Part shown: positions 44,631-52,921 of the stretch, one piece after another
Layout of the letters: each line of letters opens with the position of its first letter
Numbering within the stretch: position 1 is the first letter of the stretch
Assembly (NCBI RefSeq): GCF_000938305.1
Contig: NZ_JYMT01000011.1
Span: 1 to 64,000 of the forward strand
DNA length: 64,000 nt
Direction of reading: 5' to 3'
Source of the DNA: Bradyrhizobium sp. LTSP885
Lineage (GTDB): Bacteria > Pseudomonadota > Alphaproteobacteria > Rhizobiales > Xanthobacteraceae
Translations under genes and position numbers: made by a program
Notes under the pieces: model-generated
Told to the model about the DNA's origin: nothing
Seen by the model: only the letters and a program-made list of their open reading frames with translations
The model's database searches: none

Positions 44631-44746
44631 GCGCCGCTAGAAAGCTGTCAATCTCGGCAGCCTTCGCAAGATGGATGGGAGGAATCGGCTCGTCGCCATT
44701 GGAGCCGTGCAATAGGCTCGTCAGAAGCTCGGCACGCAGTTGGGCC

Positions 44747-44884
44747 TCAAGAGCTTAACTCGTCATCCTCATTGCCATCGATGTATTCGGCCTGGATGGC
44801 TCGAATGGCATCCATGATCTTCTGCTGCACTTCTGGTGGCCAGTCGGCGACGAGTTGGAAAAGTTGTTCGAGTTCGTCCAACAT
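44747..44884 (-). CDS. 45-aa acidic helical protein downstream of hicA
   Basis: MLDELEQLFQLVADWPPEVQ, then QKIMDAIRAIQAEYIDGNED: a short acidic helix pair. It begins six bases after the hicA stop and is very likely co-transcribed. Similar short W-P-x-E/Q helices appear in accessory proteins of toxin-antitoxin loci; role unknown. Confidence 0.55.
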   Translation of the reverse strand: MLDELEQLFQLVADWPPEVQQKIMDAIRAIQAEYIDGNEDDELSS

Positions 44885-44890
44885 GGTGCG

Positions 44891-45136
44891 CTAGTCGTTA
44901 TAAAAATGAGGGTGTAGTTCGGCCTGCGGGACATATCTGCAAGCTTGATTGTAGATCGCCCGGAGAGTGCCTCGTGCGATGGGCGAGTGGACCGGGACGA
45001 CGAGGGTTTCGCGTCCGTCAATGCCGATGCGTCGCAACTTCAGATGGCTGCTGTTGGTGCTGTGGAGGACGAAGCCGAACTTCCCGAGGATATCCGCAAC
45101 CTGTTTGCCCGAAAGGACCCTAAGCCCTCCCTTCAT
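44891..45136 (-). CDS. hicA: HicA-like mRNA interferase toxin
   Basis: 81 residues with the double-stranded RNA-binding fold of HicA: LSGKQVADILGKFGFVLHST, the catalytic His in SSHLKLRR, and RGTLRAIYNQACRYV. HicA cleaves mRNA and is held by HicB. Its start lies inside the hicB 3' end (17-base overlap), so the antitoxin is made first. Confidence 0.82.
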   Translation of the reverse strand: MKGGLRVLSGKQVADILGKFGFVLHSTNSSHLKLRRIGIDGRETLVVPVHSPIARGTLRAIYNQACRYVPQAELHPHFYND

Positions 45137-45356
45137 GTAGGGCGGGGGCTAGCTCAAAGTTGGTAAGGATTGCGGGGGATGTACTGAAGCCAAGAGACGC
45201 GGCGTTTTCGTCCTCAAAGTACAGAGCTACGGCCTCGCGGATATTGGCCTGCAGCTCCTCAAATGTGCTGCCTTCGGTGACGACAGGCACGTTGACGCCG
45301 TCAGCGGTGTAGACGCCTTGCTCTTTGGTCACCATGAATTGGATGATGTTTTTCAC
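45120..45356 (-). CDS. hicB: HicB-like antitoxin
   Basis: 78 residues, the short partial RNase H-like form: FMVTKEQGVYTADGVNVPVV, GSTFEELQANIREAVALYFE. It lacks a DNA-binding tail, so autoregulation may be weak or involve HicA. First gene of a three-gene unit (hicB-hicA-orf45). The locus would stabilise the element after integration or as a plasmid. Confidence 0.82.
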   Translation of the reverse strand: MKNIIQFMVTKEQGVYTADGVNVPVVTEGSTFEELQANIREAVALYFEDENAASLGFSTSPAILTNFELAPALHEGRA

Positions 45357-45523
45357 AGGCCCATTGTATCACAGCCACGCAAACAATGGCACAACGTCGG
45401 CTCGTGGCCCGTTTGAGACAAGCCGACGGACCCCGAGAATGTCTGTTCATAGGGATATACCGGAAGTCGTGGGCCGACGGTCAAAACGGCGCTTTTGACC
45501 CGAAGCGGACATTCGAATCGACG

Positions 45524-46285
45524 TTATGGAAATCGTCTCCGGAAATTGTCGAGAATGAGCAGTTCCGCTGTGGTGGCCTCAGACAAGAGCTGTAGCCCCG
45601 GCGGAGGCGGGATCAGGCTTCGTGAAGACGTGATGCGGGTTATCAGCCATGGCAGCCGGGCTTCGATCCCCGTCGTTGGCGGATCATCGGTGATTTCAAC
45701 AAATGCGCGCTGCAGCCTTACCCCCGGTCCGAAACTCCCAGCCAAGTCAGAAGCACTCACCTGCACCACGCTGCTCGGATCGGACAGATCCCGAAATCGC
45801 ACGAGCACGGGCAGATCCGCGAATGGCAACTCAGCCCGGGGTTTTCGTCGATTCAACTCCTCAAGATAAGCAGTGTAATCATCCTTCGCCCATATTCCTT
45901 CGCCGACCTCTCCGTGAAATTTCGTCTGCGGAAATGGCACTCGGGCTGCATTGTACATACCCGATCCACCGCTCCGTAGAGCTCGTTCATCCGCGAGTGT
46001 AGCGAACAGAACGCCACGCGCTCCCAGATCGACAACAACGGCCTCACCTTGCTCACCCGTCGTGCTCAGCGAAGAAAATCCTATTGCGCGGTTCAAGCGT
46101 CCGGGGGCGAGGATTGTCAATTGACTCACGCTCGAACCGGATCGTTCACCTTCCGGGGTTTCAACCACAAGCGTCAGCCGTGACCTAAGTGTGGTCGTCT
46201 CGCCACGAAATCCCCACCAGCCAAACGCCAAGATCGCCAAAAGCACCACGAACCCGACCAAACATCCCTTAGCGCCGCCGCTCAT
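45524..46285 (-). CDS. Membrane-anchored protein of unknown function
   Basis: 253 residues from the MSGGAKG start. One N-terminal transmembrane helix (GCLVGFVVLLAILAFGWWG); the outside part is beta-rich with TLRSRLTLVVETPEGERSGS and PVLVRFRDLSDPSSVVQVSA. Similar unnamed proteins are common in alphaproteobacteria on accessory DNA. No catalytic motif is seen. Confidence 0.65.
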   Translation of the reverse strand: MSGGAKGCLVGFVVLLAILAFGWWGFRGETTTLRSRLTLVVETPEGERSGSSVSQLTILAPGRLNRAIGFSSLSTTGEQGEAVVVDLGARGVLFATLADERALRSGGSGMYNAARVPFPQTKFHGEVGEGIWAKDDYTAYLEELNRRKPRAELPFADLPVLVRFRDLSDPSSVVQVSASDLAGSFGPGVRLQRAFVEITDDPPTTGIEARLPWLITRITSSRSLIPPPPGLQLLSEATTAELLILDNFRRRFP

Positions 46286-46542
46286 CGTGACTCCGCCTGC
46301 GTTAGTCGACACCACAGGCGCAGGACCATAGCGAACGACAATTAAAGTTCGGCAATGGCACTACGTTGAGTTGTGAGGGATCGGTTACCGCTGGTTAAGG
46401 ATCAGTTGCCGCTTATAAGACGCGCCTGCGCTTTGGCTTGCTTGACCGCTGTTGGCCCTTTTCGGAAGTGCGGCCTGGGCCGCGCAAGGTCCGTTGACGG
46501 GACCTAAACCGACATTCGCAACGCAAGGATTACGGAGAATGG

Positions 46543-46628
46543 AATGGCTCAACAGAGCCATATAAAATACGTCGCACAAGATCTCTTTTGCGACCCTATG
46601 CGTGTTTGGTGGCTCAACAGAGCCATAT
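46543..46628. repeat. Three palindromes in 86 bp between rep and upstream gene
   Basis: Two copies of the perfect palindrome TGGCTCAACAGAGCCA (about 46545-46560 and 46610-46625) flank an imperfect 24-bp palindrome, GTCGCA...TGCGAC (46571-46594). The repeats could be operator or partition sites; see findings. Confidence 0.65.
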
Positions 46629-46759
46629 TTTGATTTTCAGCCGGGGCATTTCTTACCGGGAGTTCTGGGTGAGCTGCAGACTTTGAATAGGCGCGTCATT
46701 GACAACTTTGCAAATGTGTTGTGTCGCGCTGGTTTTTCCATTCAAAAGAATGAGCTAAA

Positions 46760-46800
46760 GCACACGTGTGTTTATTGAGCTGATTATTAAATATAATTGA
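46760..46800. other. AT-rich segment next to iterons
   Basis: GTGTTTATTGAGCTGATTAT and then TAAATATAATTG form the most AT-rich stretch near the iterons, about 65 bases from the first iteron. It is a candidate DNA-unwinding element of a replication origin. Confidence 0.45.
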
Positions 46801-46863
46801 GCGATCGACCGAGTGGGACAAAGTGGCTTGAAGTATGGGTATTTTGCCATTTGCGGCCCAAGA

Positions 46864-46947
46864 AATTTGTGTCAGACCCCCCACTAATTTGTGTCAGACC
46901 CCCATGCAGTTTGTGCCAAACCCCCCACTAATTTGTGCCAAACCCCC
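46864..46947. repeat. Four iterons with 22-bp period (candidate oriV)
   Basis: Tandem direct repeats of consensus aaTTTGTGycArACCCCC; TTTGTG begins at 46866, 46888, 46910 and 46932, i.e. exactly 22 bp apart. Two versions alternate in order: GTGTCAGACCCCC (first two) and GTGCCAAACCCCC (last two). Located 90 bases after the stop of the Rep gene. Spacing of two helical turns is classic for iteron origins bound by Rep monomers on one DNA face. Confidence 0.8.
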
Positions 46948-47037
46948 ACCCGAGCTTTGGTTTTAGCACTCTGAGGGGCAGGGCCGGCTGGCTGGTTCCG
47001 CCCGGATCGATCAGTCTCACTTCCCTGTTGGACCTCG

Positions 47038-48531
47038 TTAGTTAAATTTTTTGGTGCGCCACTCTCCAAGGGTTGGAATACTAAAGCGCTTATCGATGAT
47101 TTTATCGCGTTCTAGGCGGACTACGATAGATCCCGCGGAGCTGCCCAAAAAGCCGCCCCTCGCCTTGGCCTGGGCAATAGAGTCAGCTTCGATGGTTTGC
47201 CGAACTTCAGCCCGCGCGGCGGCAAATAGTCGGTCCGCCTCGGAACGCCGGAAGGCTTCATATTCCTCGGCCTCGGCCTTCGCCTGTTCTACGCGGACGC
47301 GATTTGCGGCTGCCGCCTGTGCCTTGGCCAGCGTATCTCGTTCTCTGAGAAAGTCGCCGCAATAGGTTTTGAGCCCGGACAGTGTATTGACCGCGTAATT
47401 GCCGGCCCGGGCTCGGTTAACCCCATAGTCGACGAAAGCGAGAGCACCCTCGAACGTAAGTTCCTGTATCAAAGTAAGCGCGTACTGCTGTTCGGCTTGG
47501 GTCACATGCGAAGCAGTAATTTTCTCACCGGTACGTTGCTCATGAAAACGGCGAACCAATTCCAGCGGATGACCTATGCTTTGTTGCTCTTCGAAGAATT
47601 TGAACTGCAATTCATTTTGAAAGCGGTTTTTGTAAAAGCGATTGTAGTCGTCGTGGAAGCCAGTGCCGGGCAAAAAGGTGATGTTGAAGCCGTCGCCAGC
47701 AGCGGTCTTGTCGATCGAATACGAACGCAAAAATTTGTTTGCAACGAGGGCATCAAGATGCACACCGAGTTGGTCGCGGACGATGTGGGATTTATGAGTT
47801 CTCACGGCTATGCCGCCAAGCCATTCTTTGCAAATGTCGTCGTAGCGTTTGCGTATCTGCACAGAGTTGCGCGTACCGCGCTCAGCGAGATTTGCGAAGT
47901 GATGAAACAAACGAATATAAAGGGCGGCTTGTATAGTTGGTATTCCCCGGATGCGATTGTAGTTTAGGCAGGAAAAAAAACGATCGTCGAGACTTCGCTG
48001 AATGAACTCGGGAATAACAACTTCGCACGCTTCGATGTTGCTCCCGCGCGGTTGAATGGTGAACTCTGACGGAACGCTGAAGTTGGCAATCGTGGGTTCG
48101 TCTTTGCCGTTGCGGTAAAACGGCATGGTGACGCGGGTATGTGCGAGCGTGTACAGCGAATGAATAAATTCTTTGCCGGTTTTGCCACCCCATGCCCGAT
48201 CGGTAAGACGCGCTAGTTCTTGTTGAGAGAAATATACCTTGTTCGGAACTGGCCGTCCGTAGTCCGAAAGTTTTTTTAGAATCGCTAAGAAAATTTTGAA
48301 ATCTGCGGGACCGGGTTGACCATAACTTGGGTGAGGTTCGATAGTCACCTGTCGCTTTGCAATTTTGTCGAGGTCTGTTATCGGTTCAACATGTGTTGCT
48401 GCTGCGCGTGGATCATGACAGAAAAGGTAACCCATGACGCGTAGTAAATTGTTTTCCATAAACAATCGTTCAACGCGTTCGGGCGCCAAATTGTTCGCGA
48501 TTGTAGCAGGCGTTTGTTCAGCATCTTTCAT
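47038..48531 (-). CDS. Iteron-type plasmid replication initiator
   Basis: 497 residues. The core (about 40-330) has the character of RepA/RPA-type initiators: YGQPGPADFKIFLAILKKLS, QQELARLTDRAWGGKTGKEF, IPTIQAALYIRLFHHFANLA and FLPGTGFHDDYNRFYKNRFQ, with winged-helix organisation. The C terminus is helical and Glu/Ala-rich (about 390-450). A Rep with adjacent iterons shows that this part of the island derives from a replicating plasmid. AGGGG precedes the ATG and a TATACT box lies just upstream. No ParA/ParB genes are visible nearby. Confidence 0.82.
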   Translation of the reverse strand: MKDAEQTPATIANNLAPERVERLFMENNLLRVMGYLFCHDPRAAATHVEPITDLDKIAKRQVTIEPHPSYGQPGPADFKIFLAILKKLSDYGRPVPNKVYFSQQELARLTDRAWGGKTGKEFIHSLYTLAHTRVTMPFYRNGKDEPTIANFSVPSEFTIQPRGSNIEACEVVIPEFIQRSLDDRFFSCLNYNRIRGIPTIQAALYIRLFHHFANLAERGTRNSVQIRKRYDDICKEWLGGIAVRTHKSHIVRDQLGVHLDALVANKFLRSYSIDKTAAGDGFNITFLPGTGFHDDYNRFYKNRFQNELQFKFFEEQQSIGHPLELVRRFHEQRTGEKITASHVTQAEQQYALTLIQELTFEGALAFVDYGVNRARAGNYAVNTLSGLKTYCGDFLRERDTLAKAQAAAANRVRVEQAKAEAEEYEAFRRSEADRLFAAARAEVRQTIEADSIAQAKARGGFLGSSAGSIVVRLERDKIIDKRFSIPTLGEWRTKKFN

Positions 48532-48600
48532 GCCCCTAAAGTATATCCCCTCCGCAAGCTGTTACGGGTCGGAGCTGTGGAGAGCCGGTTGAGTGCAGCC

Positions 48601-49179
48601 TCAGTTCGGCGTGTTTGAGTTTTCTTCTTCAGATTTCTCCGGCGAGCGCAGTAATGGCGAAAGCAATCGTTGCAAGCCTTGCGTAAGCACATTCGTCTCC
48701 TTTACTCGTTCAAGCAGAACTACACTTTGATCGCGCAGGAAGGCATTCTCTTTTTCAAGTTGCTGAATATATAAATCTTGGAAGTTGCGCCCGGCCGCGT
48801 CTGGACGCGCCGGGGCGTCAGTGGGCATGCCTTCTTCTTTTTTGGAAAGATCATTTGTTTCTAACGAACGCTCGGGCGCGTCGGGGCGCGGCTGAGCGCG
48901 CCCGGCCGCGTCCTGGGCGTCCCTTGTTTGTGCGATATGGCGTTCAATTGATTCTTCGGAAATGAAATATTTCTCGCCGAAATTAGTTTCGACTTTTTTG
49001 CAGTCCAGATCTCCACGAGCACAGTATTTTTGAATGCGGCGGATTGTGCGGGGGACGCCGGCTTTGTCGTACCGGTCTGCGGCTTCTTCTACCGTGAGCG
49101 TGTAATGGGGGGCGTCACTGGGCGCGGCGGGGCGCGCCTCTGTTATGTTGTCCATGAGTTGATGATAACGCGGGGCCAA
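48601..49179 (-). CDS. HTH/coiled-coil protein next to rep
   Basis: 192 residues with an N-terminal helix-turn-helix like MerR-type KfrA/AlpA domains (YTLTVEEAADRYDKAGVPRT to GDLDCKKVETNFGEKYFISE), a Pro/Ala/Asp-rich linker and a C-terminal coiled coil (IQQLEKENAFLRDQSVVLLE). Such HTH-coiled-coil proteins next to rep genes may help partition or replication control. A TTG start at 49179 is preferred because GGGAGG stands nine bases upstream; an ATG at 49155 has no such site. Confidence 0.62.
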   Translation of the reverse strand: MAPRYHQLMDNITEARPAAPSDAPHYTLTVEEAADRYDKAGVPRTIRRIQKYCARGDLDCKKVETNFGEKYFISEESIERHIAQTRDAQDAAGRAQPRPDAPERSLETNDLSKKEEGMPTDAPARPDAAGRNFQDLYIQQLEKENAFLRDQSVVLLERVKETNVLTQGLQRLLSPLLRSPEKSEEENSNTPN

Positions 49180-49224
49180 AGTGTCGGCCTCCCGTTATCC
49201 CCAGGCGCTCATTCGGTCGCGTGA

Positions 49225-51744
49225 TTAGTTCTGGCGCGGTCCGCTGCGATTGGGACGTGTTGTCCGAATAGGTGCTGGCTTGGGGTTGTGGACGAATTTC
49301 AGATGAGCCGCAGCTTTTTCGATTGCCTCAACTGCGACGCGGCCACCAATTCCGTGTTCTTCGTAGAACGCATGGCGACGGCAGCGTCGCGTGTATTCGA
49401 AGCGAACGTGGTCGCTAAGAATCTTCATGATCTTCTGCTTCGTCGCTACCTGAAGGTCTGGCCGGTGATCCTGACCGGCCCACAACTGACCGATGTCGTT
49501 GGCAACTTCGCGGGACGCGAATTGCAAATTTGTCGTCAGGCCGATCAGGTACTCGTTCCGTTCTAAGAAAAAACGCATATGGATGAAACCGGATGCGTGC
49601 ATCCTGATCGCGTCGTCTTCTGACAATTTGTCAACGACCAAACTCTCGGGTTCGATGAGTCCCCATTTCACTACTGTCTCAATGGCTTTGAAGGCGTCTT
49701 CCTCATCGTAGCCCAGTTGGCTCATTTTTTTCAGGACAGTGCCGATCGTGGCATATCCTTCTTGGGTGAAATCGATCTTCGCCTTCCGGTTTCGGATTAA
49801 GTATTCCAGGATGTCTGGGATCAGCAAGTTGCTGGGACGATTGTAATCCGTGTCGGCGAAGAGGATGTTGTGAATGTATAGCGATCGGCCGTTATAATAT
49901 TTTTGACGTCCTCGCATTAGGGAACGAATGATGCGGTTCTCTTGAATGCGCATTTCGCCGCCCGTCAAAACAGAGCCTGTAATTTGGCCTGTCGGGATAT
50001 GGGGCGACACGATGATATCGCCAAACATTCCAAGTGCTCGTCTCACATCCTTCGCGACAAGCGCCTCCAGCGCGGAGGCAACTTTCACAGACCTATCGTC
50101 GAACATCGACAGATAGATACCGAGAAGGAATTCGCCGAGCCGTGTTGCGGGATATTTGATCTTGAGGCCAGATGCGAGAGCATATTCTTGCTGCGGGTCT
50201 ACCTCACTCTGAAGCGTCTCCATGACCAATTCCAGGCGTTTGCGAATTACTTGCGCAAACCGCGGCGGCCGGATGTAGAAGTTGATTGCGTTTATGAACG
50301 CATCAAGGGGAGGTTCGTCGCGATGAGCCTCAAATGTGGAGTCGCGGAGATTGATGAGAACGAGTGATTTGGTCAGTTCCTTGAACCACTGCGCAGCTTC
50401 GAAGATTGCTAGCTGCTGATCCCGCGACCGCTTATCGACGTTGTCGAATACTATGACGATGCCAAGATTCATTTCGCCGGAAAAATGCCTGGCGATGCAT
50501 TCTGCTAGCTTCGCGGGATCTTTTGTCAATTCATCGAGCAAGTCCGTGCGGCGTCGCACGTACTCAGTTCGATCATTGTTCTTGAGGGCCTTGGCCGGGC
50601 TTCGTTCGAAGCGGCGAAGCTCAGAACCGAATATTTTCTCGATTTGGTCGGCCTCATAGAGATCTACATTATTGATCTCAGCGAACGAATTGGCGAACTG
50701 CTCGGCGATCCATGTCCTGAGGCCGTCAAGCCCAGGAGGCATGACGTTGAAGTTGAGAAAGGCCCACCGAGTTTTCTTGCTGACTTCATGTGTCATTAAT
50801 CGTCGGTAGAAGCGGCGGATAAACGTGCTCTTACCAGCACCGACTGAACCAATAATGAGCTGAACGCGGGCATTCGAGGACGGGCTTAAAGAATATTTCT
50901 GGATTTCGGAGGAAATGCCAGTGGCTGTGTTTTTGCTCGTGACAATTGCCTTGAGCTGATTTCCCGCGATTTTGTCGGTGCGGTCCTTGAGATAGGTTTC
51001 GAGTACACCCTCGTAGTTGCCGAGTTCATCTGAGGTGACGTATGCCCGGTCGATTACCTCGTCAGGCGTTTCATCGGAGTTGCTGCCGAAGTATTTCGTG
51101 ATGGTGCTGAAGAGGGGTTCCGCAAAATCGTTGACGCCAAGCTGCTGCGCTAGCCTGGATGGGCCGCCCATAAACGACGCAACGCTGTAGAAAGTGCGCG
51201 CTTGGAAATGCGAACCAAGCTTTTCGACGCGGGCTTGGAGGGCGGCAAGACCGATCGCGCCTTGAAAAGCAGCGAGGAGGGCGGTTCCGGGTTGTACGTC
51301 GGCACACGGCGCGATGAGTCCACCAACCTCGCTATCCCACGCCGAAAGACCGAATTGCAAACCATTGCAAGCAAGCACGAAGCCTATTGGGTTTACTTCG
51401 GGCGGATAGCGTTTGTTGATCTCGGACGCATACAGGCGCGCCTCCCGCATCCCCAATTCAATCGCGACATCGGTGGCTTTTGCCTCGACGATCACCAGTG
51501 GAATGCTATTGAGCCAAATGGAATAATCCGGGAAATAGCCATACCGTTTCCCGGCCGCTTTATCGATCTCAGTCGGCGTCATGTACTCTTTGGTACGTAT
51601 CCAAGCGGTCCTGAGGCCGAGATAACTGGGATTGATCAGAAAGGGCAGAATGACCTTGTGTTCAACGTCACTCTCCGTGCGGAGGTCGCCCGGTTTGACG
51701 ATGGGTACAACTGACGATGGCTTGCTGGGTAGGCGAGTGACCAC
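49225..51744 (-). CDS. HsdR_N nuclease fused to P-loop NTPase, candidate defence protein
   Basis: 839 residues. Residues about 25-130 resemble the type I restriction HsdR N-terminal nuclease domain, with the PD-(D/E)xK signature YGYFPDYSIWLNSIPLVIVE-AKA. About 285-480 is a STAND/KAP-like NTPase: Walker A IIGSVGAGKSTFIRRF (about 298) and Walker B LGIVIVFDNVDKRSRD (about 430). The rest is helical with winged-helix-like segments (LEYLIRNRKAKIDFTQEGYA). No HsdM or HsdS is adjacent and the helicase motifs of HsdR are absent, so it is not ordinary type I restriction. A nucleotide-switched nuclease in phage defence is the best inference. Confidence 0.75.
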   Translation of the reverse strand: MVTRLPSKPSSVVPIVKPGDLRTESDVEHKVILPFLINPSYLGLRTAWIRTKEYMTPTEIDKAAGKRYGYFPDYSIWLNSIPLVIVEAKATDVAIELGMREARLYASEINKRYPPEVNPIGFVLACNGLQFGLSAWDSEVGGLIAPCADVQPGTALLAAFQGAIGLAALQARVEKLGSHFQARTFYSVASFMGGPSRLAQQLGVNDFAEPLFSTITKYFGSNSDETPDEVIDRAYVTSDELGNYEGVLETYLKDRTDKIAGNQLKAIVTSKNTATGISSEIQKYSLSPSSNARVQLIIGSVGAGKSTFIRRFYRRLMTHEVSKKTRWAFLNFNVMPPGLDGLRTWIAEQFANSFAEINNVDLYEADQIEKIFGSELRRFERSPAKALKNNDRTEYVRRRTDLLDELTKDPAKLAECIARHFSGEMNLGIVIVFDNVDKRSRDQQLAIFEAAQWFKELTKSLVLINLRDSTFEAHRDEPPLDAFINAINFYIRPPRFAQVIRKRLELVMETLQSEVDPQQEYALASGLKIKYPATRLGEFLLGIYLSMFDDRSVKVASALEALVAKDVRRALGMFGDIIVSPHIPTGQITGSVLTGGEMRIQENRIIRSLMRGRQKYYNGRSLYIHNILFADTDYNRPSNLLIPDILEYLIRNRKAKIDFTQEGYATIGTVLKKMSQLGYDEEDAFKAIETVVKWGLIEPESLVVDKLSEDDAIRMHASGFIHMRFFLERNEYLIGLTTNLQFASREVANDIGQLWAGQDHRPDLQVATKQKIMKILSDHVRFEYTRRCRRHAFYEEHGIGGRVAVEAIEKAAAHLKFVHNPKPAPIRTTRPNRSGPRQN

Positions 51745-51889
51745 GGGTTCACCTCAGGTGATTCGGCATTGTATCCGGAACCTGGGCAGAGTCAGCCGTA
51801 ACCCATGAAAATAATGGCGGAAATCCCGCCTTTAATATTGAGCGAAGCGGTTGTTGGAATCCTTCTGTGCCGCGCGAGCCTTTTGTTCG

Positions 51890-52060
51890 TTAGGCCGCGA
51901 GGGATGCCGGCTCGTCAATACATACGCTCTGCACGAACGCTTCCCACTTTTCCATCGCTTCACGCATTTCGGGAAGGTACGTCCACAGGTCGTAAGTGTC
52001 TTCCATGTCGGTGCGAGCGGAAATGTGATTGACTAGGCGCTCGGCAATGTCGGTCGAATT
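51890..52060 (-). pseudogene. Integrase 3'-end remnant, copy B
   Basis: Minus-strand sequence encodes ERLVNHISARTDMEDTYDLW-like residues and ends EASLAA-like, matching the last 50 or so codons of the intact integrase (56985). Identity is high (for example CTTCCCACTTTTCCATCGCT is shared). The upstream part of the gene is absent. Confidence 0.85.
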
Positions 52061-52664
52061 TTCAACTGGCCAAGGTTAAGTGCGGAGGTTCGCCGTCAAT
52101 CGTGCGGCGTCCAGGTTGGAATGCACCCGCTACATCACTCGAGAGACCGTTCGGCTGGGCCGCGGCATGGGCCGGAAGGGTTGCCCCCAAATTACACCAC
52201 GACGAATTCTACCGTCTCGGCAAGAAGCCGTTGGAGGCGAAGTAGGGGGAGCAGATGGACCACGTGGACAGGGTCCGGGCGATCCTGACGATGTCGCGGT
52301 ACGAGAGGGCAATCTTCGGCCGGTAACGGTGGATGAACAGATTTTATTTTTAGGTGCGCGCTCTCGAGGTAACACCGCGGCCCTTTGATTTTGCTAGGAA
52401 ATGTCAGCGGTCGTCGTGTTCCCTGGTAAGGGACATGGTGCGAAAAATAATCGCAAAAAGATCAACAACTGAAAGATATTAGCGGGATAGGGAGGAGGGG
52501 TTCGCTATTGTGTGTCAATGGTGTGCCAGCAAGTTTGAAATAGGTGAGCAATTTCAGTGCTGGCATGTCGGTCATTTGACACGATTTGGCGAATACCCAC
52601 TTCTGACAAAACCCCCTGAGAAAGCCGATTCGCTCTTCATGTTTTTCAAATGGAGAGCTGTGTC
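52061..52664. other. Decayed stretch with a 71-bp imperfect hairpin
   Basis: No gene is supported here. 52512-52582 forms a long imperfect inverted repeat: GTGTCAA/TTGACAC at the ends, TGCCAGCA/TGCTGGCA (52524-52531 and 52558-52565) and TTTGAAAT/ATTTCA inside. It might be a terminator-like or binding structure. Confidence 0.45.
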
Positions 52665-52787
52665 ATGTCAGACAAACTTCTGGTCAACCTCTGGGGCGCC
52701 ACCATCAGCGCCGACGGTGTCTGGGCTATCGGAGCCGCGGTGGTCATCGTCGTGATTATCGCAATAGCCCGACGGGTGCGTCCGTAA
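52665..52787 (+). CDS. 40-aa single-helix membrane peptide
   Basis: MSDKLLVNLWGATISADGVW, then AIGAAVVIVVIIAIARRVRP: one strong transmembrane helix and a basic tail. GGAG lies ten bases upstream of the ATG. Lies between the integrase remnant and the AlbA_2/nuclease pair. Confidence 0.55.
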   Translation: MSDKLLVNLWGATISADGVWAIGAAVVIVVIIAIARRVRP

Positions 52788-52921
52788 TCTTGGTAAAAAC
52801 AAACCCGCAGATCATTAGGCTGGCGGGTGCTTCTAATCGGCGCGTTCGCGTTTTTCGCTCGCTGCGGTTACGAGATGCGCGAGAACAAGTTGATGATGCC
52901 GATGAAGAGGCCTTAGGGCTT

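Noticed and set aside
44755-45021. 88-codon frame overlapping hicA
   Set aside because: Out-of-frame shadow; the hicA and 45-aa frames explain the sequence better.
46864-46947. CRISPR-like array
   Set aside because: Units are contiguous with 22-bp period and no unique spacers; they are iterons. No cas genes are present.
49225-51744. Complete type I restriction-modification system
   Set aside because: No methyltransferase or specificity gene adjacent, and no helicase motifs in the protein.
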